Positions 20,534-33,302 of a DNA stretch of 64,000 bases are shown piece by piece. How positions within the stretch are numbered: the stretch's first letter is position 1; each line of letters starts with the position of its first letter. The stretch comes from Mallotus nudiflorus. Its lineage: Eukaryota > Streptophyta > Magnoliopsida > Malpighiales > Euphorbiaceae. The translations under genes and the position numbers were made by a program. The notes under the pieces are model-generated. The model was not told the origin of the DNA and did not search any database. It was given only the letters and a program-made list of their open reading frames with translations. The DNA lies in assembly GCA_947683625.1 (NCBI GenBank), contig CANTUR010000193.1, forward strand, positions 4,898,001 to 4,962,000, read 5' to 3'.

Positions 20534-23500
20534 ATGTTGACATCTAGATTTTCATTTTTCGGGAGTGGGGTTAACAATAATAGTGATGATTCGCAAGATG
20601 CCCTGAAAAATGAGAATCCAGCGCCAACAATTAAAGTGAATTTAGATAAACAAGTATATAGACCTGGCGATTACATTTTTGTTACTATTGAGATTTCCTT
20701 TTCTAACTCAACTAATTGTGCTGGTGAAGCCCTTTTATCTTCTTCTCCTTCGCTGTTGATTGAAAAGCTTGGCTTTGAAATTAAAGGTATCCAAAAGTTA
20801 GATCCGCAGTGGTTTTCCACTCAGAAGTCATTGCCTGGATCAAGACACCCAAGAGGTTTTTTTTTTTTTTTTTATAATTCTTATGGCTAGTTCAATGGTT
20901 ATTATTATTATTATTTTTAATTCTCATGGCCATTGGTAATTTAATGGTTTTTCCTTTTTCAGGTGAACACGTTTTCATGGTCTCTTCAGTATCATCATTA
21001 GTTTCAAATCAGATTTTGTCTTCTCGTGCCACAAAAACATGTAACTTCTCAGCTTTATTTTCCATACATTTTATGTGTATGTAAACAGGCTTGCTGGTTT
21101 GATGATAGTTTACTCTTTCACTTTTAGTTTCTCTTTTCTCAAAATCCTTTGATCTGATCAAATGGATTCTCGTTCATTGTCTTCTTAATGATATTTACAA
21201 TTCTTCAATGTCGAAATCATGTAATCAAATTAGTTTAGCATGCCCCAATTTCAAAGCGCCTAGTTCCTCATTATGCATAATCAATGATTTGGAATGTGAA
21301 AATGATTCTGATTGGAATACAGTCATCCATACTAAATCAATGATCTCAATCACATAAAGATTAGATAATTTCCTTGCCATCATCTGCTGCCAATTACAAT
21401 ATAGCACTGAAATAGCCAACATACCATTTTCAATTGAAAATGATTTATCATATCTATAGGACATTACAAAATCTTTGTGGCTCTTCTTATTTCATTCTAG
21501 TATATTATATTGTGCATATAATACAAATGTAATTTCCAGTTATGTTTTGTTCCTATTAAGTAGTAGTGTAATACACATTGGATTTGGGTCTTATATCAAT
21601 TGCCCAAAAATGGAGCCATAAGGGCACCCCTTGCTAGATATCGTTTCACTCATTCCTAATATTATTATTCAAACAAATTCAATCAAAAAAGGAAAAGACA
21701 AAAGTATCTAAATCAAAATAGTAATTATTATTATTATTTAAGGAATTTTTTTAGAGAAATAATCCAAATAGTTAAATGTTCATTAACGGTATTACTTAAA
21801 TAGATAGTTTTTTTAGCATTTCATATAAAATTAAAAATTATAAAAATTTATATTTTTAATATTTAAATGTTTACCCATACATTTTTAATGTTTATGCATT
21901 TCCCCACATTTTTGTTTCATTTTTTTTTTAAAATAATGTTTCTCCGTGTCCGTTTTCGCATATCTATGTCCGTGCAACTTAGCTATAACTGGTGGTGAAT
22001 AAGGAGCAACCAACAGGCTGCTTCATGCTTTAATTCATTTCACAATAATCAGTGCACAATAAATAATTAATCGCTGTCTAGTGCTTTGTGGTTGGTTTCT
22101 GATGTTATGGTTTGGTAATCAATATGAGTGTTAGTCATATTTTGTTATGTATTTTGGGTTATTTAATGGCACTACGTTACTTGTGGTCAATTTGATTGAT
22201 TAAATCTCTTAATGCAACCCATAGACATGGTGCGAGCTGAGCTTCCTAGTATCTTACCACCATCTTATCGGGGTTCTACCATTCGCTACATTTACTATGT
22301 TAAGGGTATGTTGTTCGGGCGATGGCTGATTTTGGAAAATGGTCACTCTCACATAGAGTCGTCAAATGAGCGCATTGAACTGGTCAGTTTGCTCAATTAT
22401 ACTACATGCTTTAGAGGTTTATTGATGATTTTGTTTTCATTTCCTTATCTGTCTCTCTCTCTTCCTCTTTCATGAGGATCCTTCATTGCACCTCTCTTCT
22501 GCTATTAAGCCATCAAAATTGCTTGTATTTCATCCTGTGTTGATGTTGCTAAACATTAGTTCGTATGATGTTTCACGTTTTGGATTATGCATTACATTTT
22601 TCTCATTATTTAGTGAGCTTTAAATTAGTTTATGTCTTGTCTCTCTGTTATCAAGTCTCATTGTTTATATAGTGCTGAGTTTATTCTGACTTAACATTAG
22701 ACACAATTTGTGCTTCATCTTGATACACATGCAATTTATGTTTTTTTTCCCTTAAATGTTGTTGGGAATCAGCAATTAGTTGTGCACCCATTAATGGTCA
22801 TGCACTTATTTAGAATTTGATGAAATCACTCACATGCTCAGGTCCTGTACTTCCTTGTTATGATTTGATTAAATGTTTTTATATGGAGTTTTTGAATTTC
22901 TGGTAGGAAGCTCGTGTTCCATTGAATGTATGGGTGACTCAAAAGAGTAATGGCCTGCTAATAGAAGAGGATCAAAATGATGGTATGTAGTTTTTGATTG
23001 TCATTTTTGCTTTAAGTGATGAACATGTGTATCTGTTCCATTGGTTATTTTAGGTATTTCAGGGATCCGTTAGAATCTTGGTATTGGTGAAAATTTGAGC
23101 TGTATATAAGGCAGTGTGTCAAATTGCAAGGACTTGGGGAGGTGTATCTAGAGGTCTTTTTTTGTGGGGCAGGTGGGGTTTGGTATTGTTTGAAAGAAAT
23201 AATTGCTTGAGTTGATGGATTTCTGAGCAGGCCATGTTGATCTAGAACCATGAAAGTTAAACAAACATGAGAAACAAAAGCATGAAGTGTAAAAAAGAAG
23301 TGCTCAAACCTTTAAATCCTGATTTAATTTTTAATAACTCAATTCACAATTTATCATACAAATATCTAAGTTCACATACAATAGTGCTTTCTACACATGA
23401 TGTTGACTCAAATCTTCATGAAGTATTTTAATTATGTTTCTTTATAGTACATTGGAAATACAGTAGGTAAAAACCCATTATTGATAGGAGATGCTAAATA

Positions 23501-26500
23501 TGATTTGTTTGTTTTATTCAATGTTATTAGGAATTGTTCCTGCTGCAACTCTCCAACTGGATGTATACTGGAAAGCAATGGATGAGGATTCTGAATGGGT
23601 AGGCAGTCTATCATGTAGTTTATTCTGAATGATGTATACTTATGATATATGAAGCACGTGTCTACATATATGGGAGTACGTTTTTCTTAGTGACCTTTAC
23701 GCTTATTTTCAATAATGCTCCTTGTGGTTATTTGATAATATTTGGTCTATTGACATAGGCTAGAGCAAGTGATTTAGATGATGGAGTTGAGGAAGGTTAT
23801 GACAGTTCCAGAGATGAAATCTCATCTGTTTCTTCCTACAACCTCACCAAAGAACACATGCACAAGACCTTTGGAAGTTCTTTGTCCTTGCAATCATTTG
23901 CAGCACGTACAAGTTTATCATCAAATGCAGCACTTCCTCGATTATCTGTTGCTGAAGTTTTATATGATCCAAGTGCAGGTAAGTGGAGAATAATTGAATT
24001 ATAATATCTGGTGATGTTTATATTTTCATTATTTTTTAAGTTAAAGAAGCAAATGTGTCAATATAGAAGTGATAATTAACTTCAAATAAAAAATGGAGAA
24101 GAAACAAAAATTAGCAACATAGAAGAGCTGCCCTTTCATGTGGACTTTTGACTGATAGAATCCTGTTAGGTATACTCAAAATAGAACACCATAACAACTT
24201 TAGGCAAGACAGTTGTACTTCGTATAAGCTGCAAAGGGAAATAACAATCTTTGAAAATTTCATCATTTCAGTCTAGCTGAGCATCCACTGAAAATATTAT
24301 GTACTTCTAAAAGGCCTATAGTTGAGTCATTGATTAAATGATGAACTCTATGCTTATAGAATTAATCCATTGTTCATTACATTTGTATGAAAAAGTTTCC
24401 ACCAAAGAGAAAAGAATGACTGCTACTCTCCCTATTGTGCAAGCACACACTATACAGGTTGGGTGATGATAATTTGTTTTATGCTACTGCAAAAGATTGT
24501 TGATGTTGTTCCTCTGATTTCTAACTGAATTGAAGTCCCAACCTTACATGGAAGTTTAGATTTTGTAATGGCTTTTGGTTTTAGGAAAAGGTTTCCACAC
24601 ACAAACTTCTCTATTAAAGTCTTAACAATTTTCCTCTTTCTAAGAGAACTGAAATCAAATTTTCAATTGTTTGAAAACAATTCAGTTGTTTGAAAACAAC
24701 TGTCACTACTATCAGACCAATGTTTCCAGTGGTATTGTTATTGTTACTGACTGCTGAGGTTTACTGAAGAGAGATGTATAGATGATCAGATATACATTGT
24801 GTTATCCTTTTTTTTTTCAAAACTACTAATTAGGTTTCCACCTTTTGGTTGGGTTCTTGCAATTAGGGGTGAAGCCACCTGTGTCTGCATTGGACTTGCT
24901 CAACTTGAAAGAAAAAGCTAAATGAAGCAAACAATATGAAATTCTCTGAGATATTACTAAATTGACCCAACTGATAAGGATGAATGCATAGTTTCACCTC
25001 TGAACTTTACATGGTTAATCTTTTATAGAGAAGTCATCAATTTACAATTATTCAACTAATGAACCTTCGGACATAGATCTTGGGCCCCACCAACTGCTTG
25101 TGATGCCTTCCTTTGAAAGGTCAACTTGTTATGCTATCCGTTTAGGTTGAAGAAACGTTTTCTCAAAAATAGATTTATCTTTTAAAACAGATATTTCATT
25201 AGTTGACAAGGCATCATCCGTTGTCTCTCCAAGCCGGCAGCAGAAGATTGTGAAGCCCCAATCTGAAGATGCTTTTATAGGGGAGTCCTCTACACATGGC
25301 ATAGGAACCAGGGAACCTCCAGCATGTAAATAATTGAACCGAATCTTTTTCTTCTATTGTTGTCAACATTTCTCATATATTTGAGATTTACTAATGTTTT
25401 TTTATGTATGATGTTGGTAACTTATTTGCTGCAAACATTTTCTGCAGCAGAAGGCTTTATTCGAGGAAGGTCTTACAACATCAGAATGGATGATCAAGTT
25501 CTGCTGAGATTTTCCCCAAAGAATTCTGACTCAAGTTATTACTTCAGTGACATGGTACTCCTATCTTCATGTTATTTCTTAAGTTTGCTTTGCAATCTAT
25601 TTAAGGTTTCTGTTTTCTTTCTTGGTTCTCTTGTTTGATTAGTTATCAATATTTATGACAGATTGGCGGAACTCTTACTTTTTTCCATGAAGAGGGATCT
25701 AGGAGATGCCTTGAGGTAACCACAAATGAAACATAAACAAATGGTCATGCAAATATATTAAGATGCTTATAAATGATAAATGGTTGAGCAAGAAATATCG
25801 ATATAGAGTGAGTGAGGTTTGTTCTCTATACTGATATACCATCAATTTCAGTGGTATTAACTGTGTTCAGTGCTCTCTAGGGAGATAAAATTTTAAATTA
25901 TCATTGTCAAACTTTTGTGTACTAAATTATTGATGTTGATAAGAACGACGTTTTGTAGGTCTCAATAACATTGGAAACTTCAGAAACTGTAAATCGGCGT
26001 TTTCTTCATCCTTCTCGTAGGAATGCTCCAACAATTACAAAGGTATGGTGCCTGAGTACATGCCATTTTTGTCAGACTGATTTGCAGATGTATACTTAAG
26101 GGTTAACTGCTATTTGTCCCCCACTATTTTACCATATTACACTAATTATCCATTGACATTTAAAAATTATATTTTTCATCCCTTTTTTGCGATAATAAGC
26201 TAGTTACCCTTTCTATTGATCTTTTTGTTAAAATTAATGTTAATCAACTATAAAATGACAATTATACCCATCAATGAAATATAAATTATTTAGAGATAAT
26301 TACTATTTGCCTCCTCTACTTTACCATATTATACTATTTACCCTTTAAAAAAATTTGAATAGTATGTTTTTTATTCTTTTTTTCAAACCATCATATTTTT
26401 ACTCTTTTTGTTTAAAATTTTTATTAAAATTACTGTTAAATAAGTATAAATAGCAAAAAAACCTTTAATTTAAAAGGTGGTCCAATCATTAGAAAAAAAA

Positions 26501-29500
26501 AAAAAACTTTTTAGTAATTCATATAGCCAAACAATTTAAATTAACAATTCAAATAAAAAATATAACTTTTGAAACTAAAAAATTACTTAATTAAATTAAT
26601 CAAAATTAAGTATTTTTTGTTTTCTGAAAGAGTGTAATTGTAATTTTATACATAATTAATGACAATTTTAGCATAAATTTTAAAAATTAGTATAATAATG
26701 AAAAAAAAAAAATTTAAACACTAGGAGGTAAATAATATAATTTAGTCAAATAGAGGAGGTCATTTTGGTGATTTCATGTTAGTTAACGGTAATTTCAACA
26801 CAATTTGATTTTGTTTTGGGGGGGGAGGGGGAAGGGAATATTAATTAACCCTTTAGCTAATTATGTTGTGGTATGATCATTCCCTTTTTTGTCATCATCT
26901 ATCTCTTTGCATTTCTAGTTGATATATTCACATACAATATCGATATAGTGTCCACTTAGTAGGGTGTTTGCATGCTTTAGCTGCTTCTGTTTCCATTTTC
27001 CATAAGCCTTGCATATCTGCTTCTATTACCACTTTCCATAAGTGGGATAAGGCTTTTTCCAGCTGCTCAATGGCCTCCTCAAGTAGTTCTTCTGAATTTT
27101 GAATAGTATCCAAAATTCTTCAGTGTCAATTCTCTAATAAATTTGTTAGTGAAAGTAGATTGTCTTTCCATTCATTGCAAAACTTCCATGATACCTTCCT
27201 GAACCAAACATGAATCTTTCAATTTCATTTGTTCTCATGCTTATTTCTTATGGGGGAATTTCAAATGGACTATAAATGCTATGGAAGTGTTAAATCAATC
27301 ATAGGGAAGGAAAGTATTAGAGGTGAAATTATTATGTCTGTCTTGAGAACCACCAAAGGACCTGGCAGTGTGTGGAAAATTGCCTTTTGGTAGTATATAC
27401 TGCGACGGAAAGATAATTATCATGTAACCAATGTTGCAGCAGGCTAAATATCTTATTTGGTAGTATATACTGTGGCTAGAAAGGAAGCAATAGTCTGTAT
27501 TTTATTGTGTTCCACTCTTTTGGAGTGTCATGCATCTAGAAGAAATTAGATAAATGTTTGTAAAATGTGTTTTTATACAACGAAGACAGAAACTCTTCCC
27601 TCTTAAAATATATCCATGCTAATTTGTGTCATGCATGATGTTATAAATCAATCTGCACCGAACTTTTTTTTGTTTTCCTATTGCTGGAGAAAAAGCAGTA
27701 TGTCACACATTCTTTGCCACAATTATTATTCAAATTGCAAAACTGATCTGATGTGTGAACTTGAGTGCTGTCCCTCTTTTTTCTGCTGTCTAATCTAGAG
27801 TGTTGTGAACTTCAGGCAGTTAAGACTTGAGAGGCTAGAATTGCTATTTCCCTGGAGCTACTCTGAAATTTTATTTTATGGTTTATATAATCTTTGTAGG
27901 TTCAGAGTGATCATCATGAGGTCGTTGCAGATTTGGTGCAGACTAGCTTTCTTTTCTCAGTTCCTACGGATGGACCCATGTCCTTTTCCACCCCGCATGT
28001 GTCTGTGCAATGGGCTCTGCGATTCGAATTTTTTACCACTCCAAAGAATGTGGATTGGACTAGGTATTTCCATATAACATTCCATGAAAATTTGTTTCAG
28101 AGAATCTTTTGATCTTTCTAGATTGTGCACTTGGTGCAAAGATTTTCTTCTATGCTTGCAGAGACCTTAGGGTTATACCTCATTAATAAATAATAATTAC
28201 GGAGAAAACTAAGACTATCTTATGATAACAAGACAGTGGCTGACATGAGATAACAAGTCATATTTATGCCATATTGGAGGATCAAATTTGCAGGAGAACC
28301 ATTCAGATATTTGTTTAAGCATAATGCAGGAACAGTTGCTGAAATCTTGACTTAACAACTATTATTTTTGTTAGGCTAGTGGGGAAATGTGTAGAGAACC
28401 TGCCAAAATCTGGTAACCAGCAATCATTTTGTGGGAGTTTTTATTATTAGGTTCTATTTTTGCAGTAAATTTCTATCTCTCTCCTGATGTTTATCAATGT
28501 ACACTAGTTAGTTCCTCAGTTTTTATTTGGCATTTTCAGAATTAGCATTTGATGTTTCTTAAAGATTAACAGTTAGGATCTCATATTATTTAACTCTTAG
28601 GGTTCCATTATTAAATACCAGGGCATCCCTTGTCTTATATTTAGTTGATAAAATTATGGAATGCTTTTCCATTAGTAATTGCTCTCTCTATTCCATTTTG
28701 CAATGACTTCCAAAGATAGACAGATGGCACCTTCCTTTTTATTTTCGATTGGTTCCTTTTCCTTAATTTAGCCAGACAATAGAATTCTTTCTTATTTATT
28801 TCTATTTCTTCTATTTTTTTTCCCCTATTTAGTTAAACTTTCTATTATCTTTTTCCCCTAATTTTGCAGAATATTTTGTCCCCCTCAATCTAAAGCAAAT
28901 AATGAAAACCACCCTTGACTTTGACAAAATTCACACTTGCATTCCTCTTATTTCAAAACTGAATTATTTCCTCATAGTGGAAACAAAGGTGCAGGTCTTT
29001 AAAACTCGTTTTTAAGAAATCCAAGCAACTATCACACATTAATAAAAAATCCAAGCAAATAAAAAATTAGCAACTATCACACATCAATTAAACATAACCT
29101 TTGCAATAATTCAGAATACAGGTAGAGGAATGTTTTTCATTATTTATTTTTTGAAAAATGCTTTTAGGGAAAGTGAAAGAATTTATGTACTATTTCTGCC
29201 TTTTCAACCTGTTTTTTGAAACAAACATAGTTTTTACTTGCTTTTCCCCAAAGGTAACTTTCAATTAAAAGAGAATAAAATGTTGCTCAAGCCACCTGAA
29301 AGAGGGTTTAGAGATGGTGAGTTTTATGGGGAGGTATTCTTTAGGGTAACTTGAGTGTCAATTTTTAGTTATTTATAAATTTTAACAGCTCAATTAATGG
29401 ATTTATTGTTTGGGAAATAAAGCTGATGTTTCAGAAAATGCTGCGACTAAAGCATATGTTACAATAATGACAAACTTCAGGGGTGTATTAGTTAATGGAA

Positions 29501-29840
29501 CTGCTGAACGCTATGGCAATATGACACTGAGACTTGCTGAACGAAATGAATTCAGGGATGTGGATGTATGCTCAACTATTAGTATTTTAAAATTGCAAAT
29601 AGGTGCCTCAGTTGTATATGATTAGCTCAGCAGGAGCTGAATGTTTCCATAATCTCTTTTATATAAAAGCTCTTTTGGTCTTTCAATTTCAGATATGAGC
29701 ATCCTCTTCTGGTAGAAAGCAGAGACAGGAGTGAGTGGGTTATGCCAATCACTGTGCATGCACCTCCACCTGGTGCTTCAGCTTCCCATACCCAAGATGA
29801 GAAGCATTTCTCCTTGGAACCTTTGTGGGTTCCTAGCTGA
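20534..29840 (+). CDS. RGP1: Rgp1-family protein (Ric1-Rgp1 Rab6/Ypt6 exchange-factor subunit homologue), 12 coding exons
   Basis: Predicted coding exons: 20534-20855, 20963-21040, 22225-22382, 22907-22982, 23531-23598, 23759-23978, 25191-25325, 25448-25554, 25662-25715, 25959-26042, 27900-28063, 29693-29840. All introns are GT-AG, and the phases join into 1614 nt (537 residues plus TGA). An in-frame TGA two codons before the ATG supports the start. Landmarks: NLDKQVYRPGDYIFVTIEI near residues 36-54; RAELPSILPPSYRGSTIRY around 137-155; a Ser-rich, less conserved middle (about 235-350); GFIRGRSYNIRMDDQVLLRF around 355-374; GGTLTFFHEEGSRRCLEVSI; then VSVQWALRFEFFTTPKNVDW and ITVHAPPPG near the C-terminus. 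In yeast and animals Rgp1 with Ric1 activates Ypt6/Rab6 at the Golgi for retrograde traffic; the plant role is inferred from homology. The frame is intact, unlike everything around it. Exon limits were deduced by eye, so a microexon error is possible. Confidence 0.9.
26098..26854. mobile_element. MITE-like insertion in intron 10 of the Rgp1 gene
   Basis: The left end reads aagggttaactgctatttgt and the right end, reverse-complemented, reads aaagggttaattaatattcc: short terminal inverted repeats with the shared core aagggttaa. Inside, actatttg...ctttaccatattata-type sequence occurs twice in direct orientation (about 26108-26165 and 26303-26350). The rest is AT-rich with no coding potential. Intron 10 is 1857 bp, of which this insertion accounts for about 760. 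Confidence 0.65.
29410..29625 (+). other. Protein-like reading frame within intron 11, function unknown
   Basis: A 71-codon open frame with a composition that looks coding rather than random (AATKAYVTIMTNFRGVLVNG, then TAERYGNMTLRLAERNEF and RDVDV). It is bounded by an acceptor-like tttcag at 29429-29434 and a donor-like gtatgc at 29566. If it were spliced between exons 11 and 12, the phase would bring in a stop after a few codons. I do not recognise the protein. It could be a captured gene fragment, a cassette exon that truncates the product, or chance. Confidence 0.35.
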
Positions 29841-30920
29841 AGGTATCAGTACGTTTCGTTATGTAGGTCATTCGTCATGGAAAGTAATCTTCTTTTGGGA
29901 CCATTAAAATTCTCCTTCAATTTTATTTTAAGATGATTTTTAGCTTCCAATAAATTTAGTAAAAATTACTTCCACATTTTTGGATTGTTTGTATTGTGAG
30001 CTAAAAGTTCTTTGACTTGCGAAGTGCTCTGATTTGTTTATACTGCGGTTTAGAATCAGGACTAGTTTACTACTTGCCATTGTTTCTAACTAGCACGATT
30101 TGAGTATGTTGACCAAATTCCTTGTGTTCCTGTGATCCATGCAAAATTGCCTGGGGATTTTACAACTATCATGCAATTGGTGGAATATAATTTAAAATGT
30201 TGGCAACATGAAATTTGTTACATATATATATATAGAACTCATGATACTTGGAACAAACTCTATCATGTTTTCATCAAGTGAGGCAGTTAAATTAATTGTT
30301 CCCAAATCTGGGCAATGAATGGTCCTGTTTGGCATTTGCAATGATAAATGTAACAAAAAATTTATTTCACAGTATTGACTAATTAGGTCCAGATATGGCC
30401 CAATTGCTTGTGGTTTTATTTATTTTGTGAGAATCTTTTGACATGAATGTGTAACTTGGTATTTTTTACTTCATTTCACTGTACTTTAATCTTATTATTT
30501 CAGTATTGAAATTCTTGTTTGTGGTTTTGTTTCTGCTTATTGGAACTTTTCTTAGAACATAATCTAAGTTGGATTATTGTGATGATTATTTGATGGAGAA
30601 TTGTTATATTGGCTGTTTAATGCAGGTATAGGAGCTGATCAGAAAAAGCATGACAACCAGAACTGGATTGTTGTTGAGGTCTGTGGCTTTTGGGGAAGAG
30701 CCCAGCGGGATTCTGCTTAGCACTTCCAAGTGCCTCATGTAAAGCAAGGTCATGTAAAGACGTGTGAATGGGGAGCAAGAGTTATGCATCTCTCCCTTCA
30801 AAGGTTGTAGCATGTGAATACCCAAGTTCTGATTTTTGCCTCTTAATATTGCATTAATTTTTTCAGGGTGAAAAGAGTTGAATAGTTGAAACTGTTGTAA
30901 TAAAGCTTCTCCTTGTAATC
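29841..30920 (+). other. 3' untranslated region of the Rgp1 gene with a possible intron
   Basis: An AATAAA lies at 29949-29954. A second possibility is a spliced 3' UTR: a donor at 29843 (ag then gtatca, only two bases after the stop codon), an acceptor tgcag at 30621-30625, and an AATAAA at 30899-30904. Both readings are inferred from signals only. An exon junction this close to the stop would not be expected to trigger nonsense-mediated decay. Confidence 0.45.
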
Positions 30921-31192
30921 ATTAGATCTATTTGGTAGTATGTTTTTGAAAATTATATATAGATGTTGAGGTCGGCTTGCAATGACCTGAGTTGTTAGTA
31001 GTCGACAGTCTAGTACGGAGTATAATGGAGAGAAATTTTGTAATTTGGTGGTTGTAGAAACCCTTGCAAGATGATGACTAAGGATTATTTTCCGTATGAA
31101 ATTACACTTGGGGGTGAACGCTGATTGGTTCAGTTTGTTTTTGAAGTGAACCATTAAAACTGAACGGTTGAAATTTTTTTAAATATAAAAGC
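30921..31192. other. Intergenic spacer between the Rgp1 gene and retroelement B
   Basis: Ordinary sequence with no recognisable element. It separates the second candidate poly(A) site from the LTR at 31193. Confidence 0.5.
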
Positions 31193-32032
31193 TGAGATGC
31201 AACTTAGCTAAACAAGCTCATAAAATCAAGTGATCCATTACATTACGAGGAACCAATGACAATATGAAAGACAAAGAAGTTCAAACAAACTTTGAATTTA
31301 TTTGTCTTTCACACTATAAGCAAGTTGGTGGATTTGACTACATGTACAAGTTTGGAGCCGCATGATAAATAATTCAAACTAATTAGTTTAATTTTCTATT
31401 TTGAAATTAATTAGTTTGAATTGGACGAATTTTGAAGTTATTATTATTATTTTTTAAATTTTGGAGTCAATAAGATTCAAGAAAATGTGAGAAGATTTTA
31501 AGTCAAAGTCAAAGAGCAAATTCAAGATTCAATGGTCAACATTCTACATGGCATGATTCAATTTTTAGTTGTTATGAGTTGTGATTTTGCTTAGTCGTAA
31601 TGAGTTTTTATTATTATTTTTTTTGAAGGAATTCTCCCTAATTAAGGATTTTCCTTTATAAGAGTCTTTAAGAAAAAGCAAAACATTTTTCTTCACGGAT
31701 TAGAATATTTACATACCTATATAAGGGCAAACCCTATGTAAAACGAATTTTAGAATTCAAATATTAAAAAGTGAGGTCTTTCTTTAAACTTTGTTCTTTT
31801 GAAACTTTGCAAGTTTACTTAAATTGTTTCATATCTACCTTTCATTACAATTGCTATGTTAGATTAGACTTAGAATTGTGTGCTTGTTCATTTTTTAATA
31901 GCTAAGTATCTTGCTTCAATTTAATAAGTGAGGGGTTTAACTCCATCAACACAACCTATCCTTGATGATCTTTGGGCTAGATTTCAAAGTTGGATGTGCG
32001 TTCTATCTCCATTATAGGTAGGGTTCGTATTA
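31193..32032 (+). mobile_element. 5' LTR of gypsy element B
   Basis: It matches the LTR at 35972-36864 along its length: ccatta-cattacgagga, aaagaagttcaaacaa, ttgaatttatttgtctttca, gcaagttggtggatt, ggatgtgcgttctatctcca. It starts TGAGATGCAAC and ends gtatta, against TGATGCAAC and gtatca in the 3' copy. A primer-binding-like tggtatcaaagcc follows at 32036. The copies are visibly diverged, so the insertion is not recent. Confidence 0.85.
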
Positions 32033-32316
32033 GTATGGTATCAAAGCCAAACTTCAAGGTTTGGTTATTTATCATTTATTTTTCATTTAGAATGTCTTCT
32101 TCTTCTCAATTTAAAAAAGAAAAATCCAATCATTGTGTTTTAAGTAAAAGGGTTCAAAATCTATCAAAAGACCCTTAATTGATTTAGTTTGTTCAATTTC
32201 CGAATCTATTGAAAAAAAACAAAAAAAAAACATTATTACTTTGTTTTTAATTCAGAATTGTGTATTGGTTATGTTTGTGGGTTTATAACTTAGATTTGAC
32301 TTCTTTGTTAATTTTA
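32033..32316 (+). mobile_element. Primer-binding site and leader of gypsy element B (first part)
   Basis: The sequence TGGTATCAAAGCC at 32036-32048 is close to the complement of the initiator-Met tRNA 3' end (TGGTATCAGAGC). It starts the internal region of element B. The leader is interrupted at 32317 by a solo LTR and continues from 33303 to gag at about 33430. Confidence 0.75.
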
Positions 32317-33302
32317 TGATACGAACGTGGTTAACTTGTACCAAACTTGTATTCAATCTTGATAAACTTGCCAAGGATCATTCATAAATCAAGCAACAGA
32401 AATATTAATTCCCAATAAGACCCTTAAATAACTTGCACTTAAGAACCTTAATTATAAAGAATTAAAGGTTGTTTAATATAAACCTAAGATTAACAAAGTT
32501 AATTTTAAGTCTAAATTAAACTAGGTTTGAAAGTACCAAGCCTTCACTTGATAAATTCACTAAAGTTCTTTTAAAAACAAAAGAAAAGGACTTTAACCTC
32601 TTAAGAATTCAGAATTAATTGATAAAACTCATTGAAATTCATACTACATTAATATGGCTTTTATATTGGCATATAAACATCCTAATCCTTAAAGGAGTAG
32701 GTTTTCTTACTTATTCCTAAAGACAGGAATAAAGGAAAATCCTTTACTAAATAGGATCCTTTAAAAAATATGACAACTAAGCTTTGAAAAGTCAAATTGA
32801 CAACTCATGACAATTAAGCATTGAAAAGTCTAATTGACAACTGAGCAAAATTTAACCAAGTCTTTAAATGAGTAGCAGCCACTCTCCATCACATCTAGGG
32901 TTTTATTTATAGAGAATATTCTTGAAATATTATTGATTCTTGTAGATTCCCTTAGCACCTTTTAGAATCTTCCAAAATCTTCAAAATTGCACTTTTATGT
33001 ATTTTGAATGCAAATCACTCCACTTGAAGAGTTTGACATGAATTCTTCATTTTGAGGGTCAAAATATAATTATAAGGTGCAAAAAGGACAATTTTTCCCT
33101 TGTGTTAACTTTCTCCAAATTCACTCAATGAGCTCCATTTGCACTTGTGCTTTGATTCTCTACCCTAAACTTGATCTTTTGATTCAAGAATAATCCTAAA
33201 GCACCCTTAAACTTCTTCATGCATGTTCTAATCATTGGACCATTATACTTGAGTTGATCATCATGTTGGTTAACATGTTTGGTGCTTACTTGGTTCATAT
33301 CA
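32317..33302 (-). mobile_element. Solo LTR of gypsy family C inside element B
   Basis: This is the reverse complement of a relative of the LTR at 57888-58877. Shared runs include cttaagaaccttaattataa, agaattaaaggttgtt, aagccttcacttgataaatt, gtttgacatgaattcttcat-like text and atgatcaactcaagtat. On the minus strand it reads TGATATGAACCAAG... to ...ACGTTCGTATCA, with the TG/CA ends of an LTR, about 986 bases. There is no internal sequence on either side, so it is a solo LTR nested in the leader of element B. No clear target duplication is visible. Confidence 0.85.

Noticed and set aside
24000..25190. A missing exon of the Rgp1 gene in intron 6
   Set aside because: Exon 6 and exon 7 join in phase and the joined protein reads continuously; I saw no further conserved block here.
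26928..27113. 61-codon minus-strand frame in intron 10 with a heptad-like Leu/Glu pattern
   Set aside because: It looks somewhat protein-like (LLEEAIEQLEKALSHLWKVV), but I recognise no family, it is antisense in an intron, and it could be chance; not strong enough to call a gene.
27616..28139. Three short frames overlapping exon 11
   Set aside because: Shadows of the real exon 27900-28063 in other frames or strands.
30604..31154. Two minus-strand frames of 73 and 103 codons downstream of the Rgp1 gene
   Set aside because: They overlap the likely 3' UTR and spacer and show no motif.
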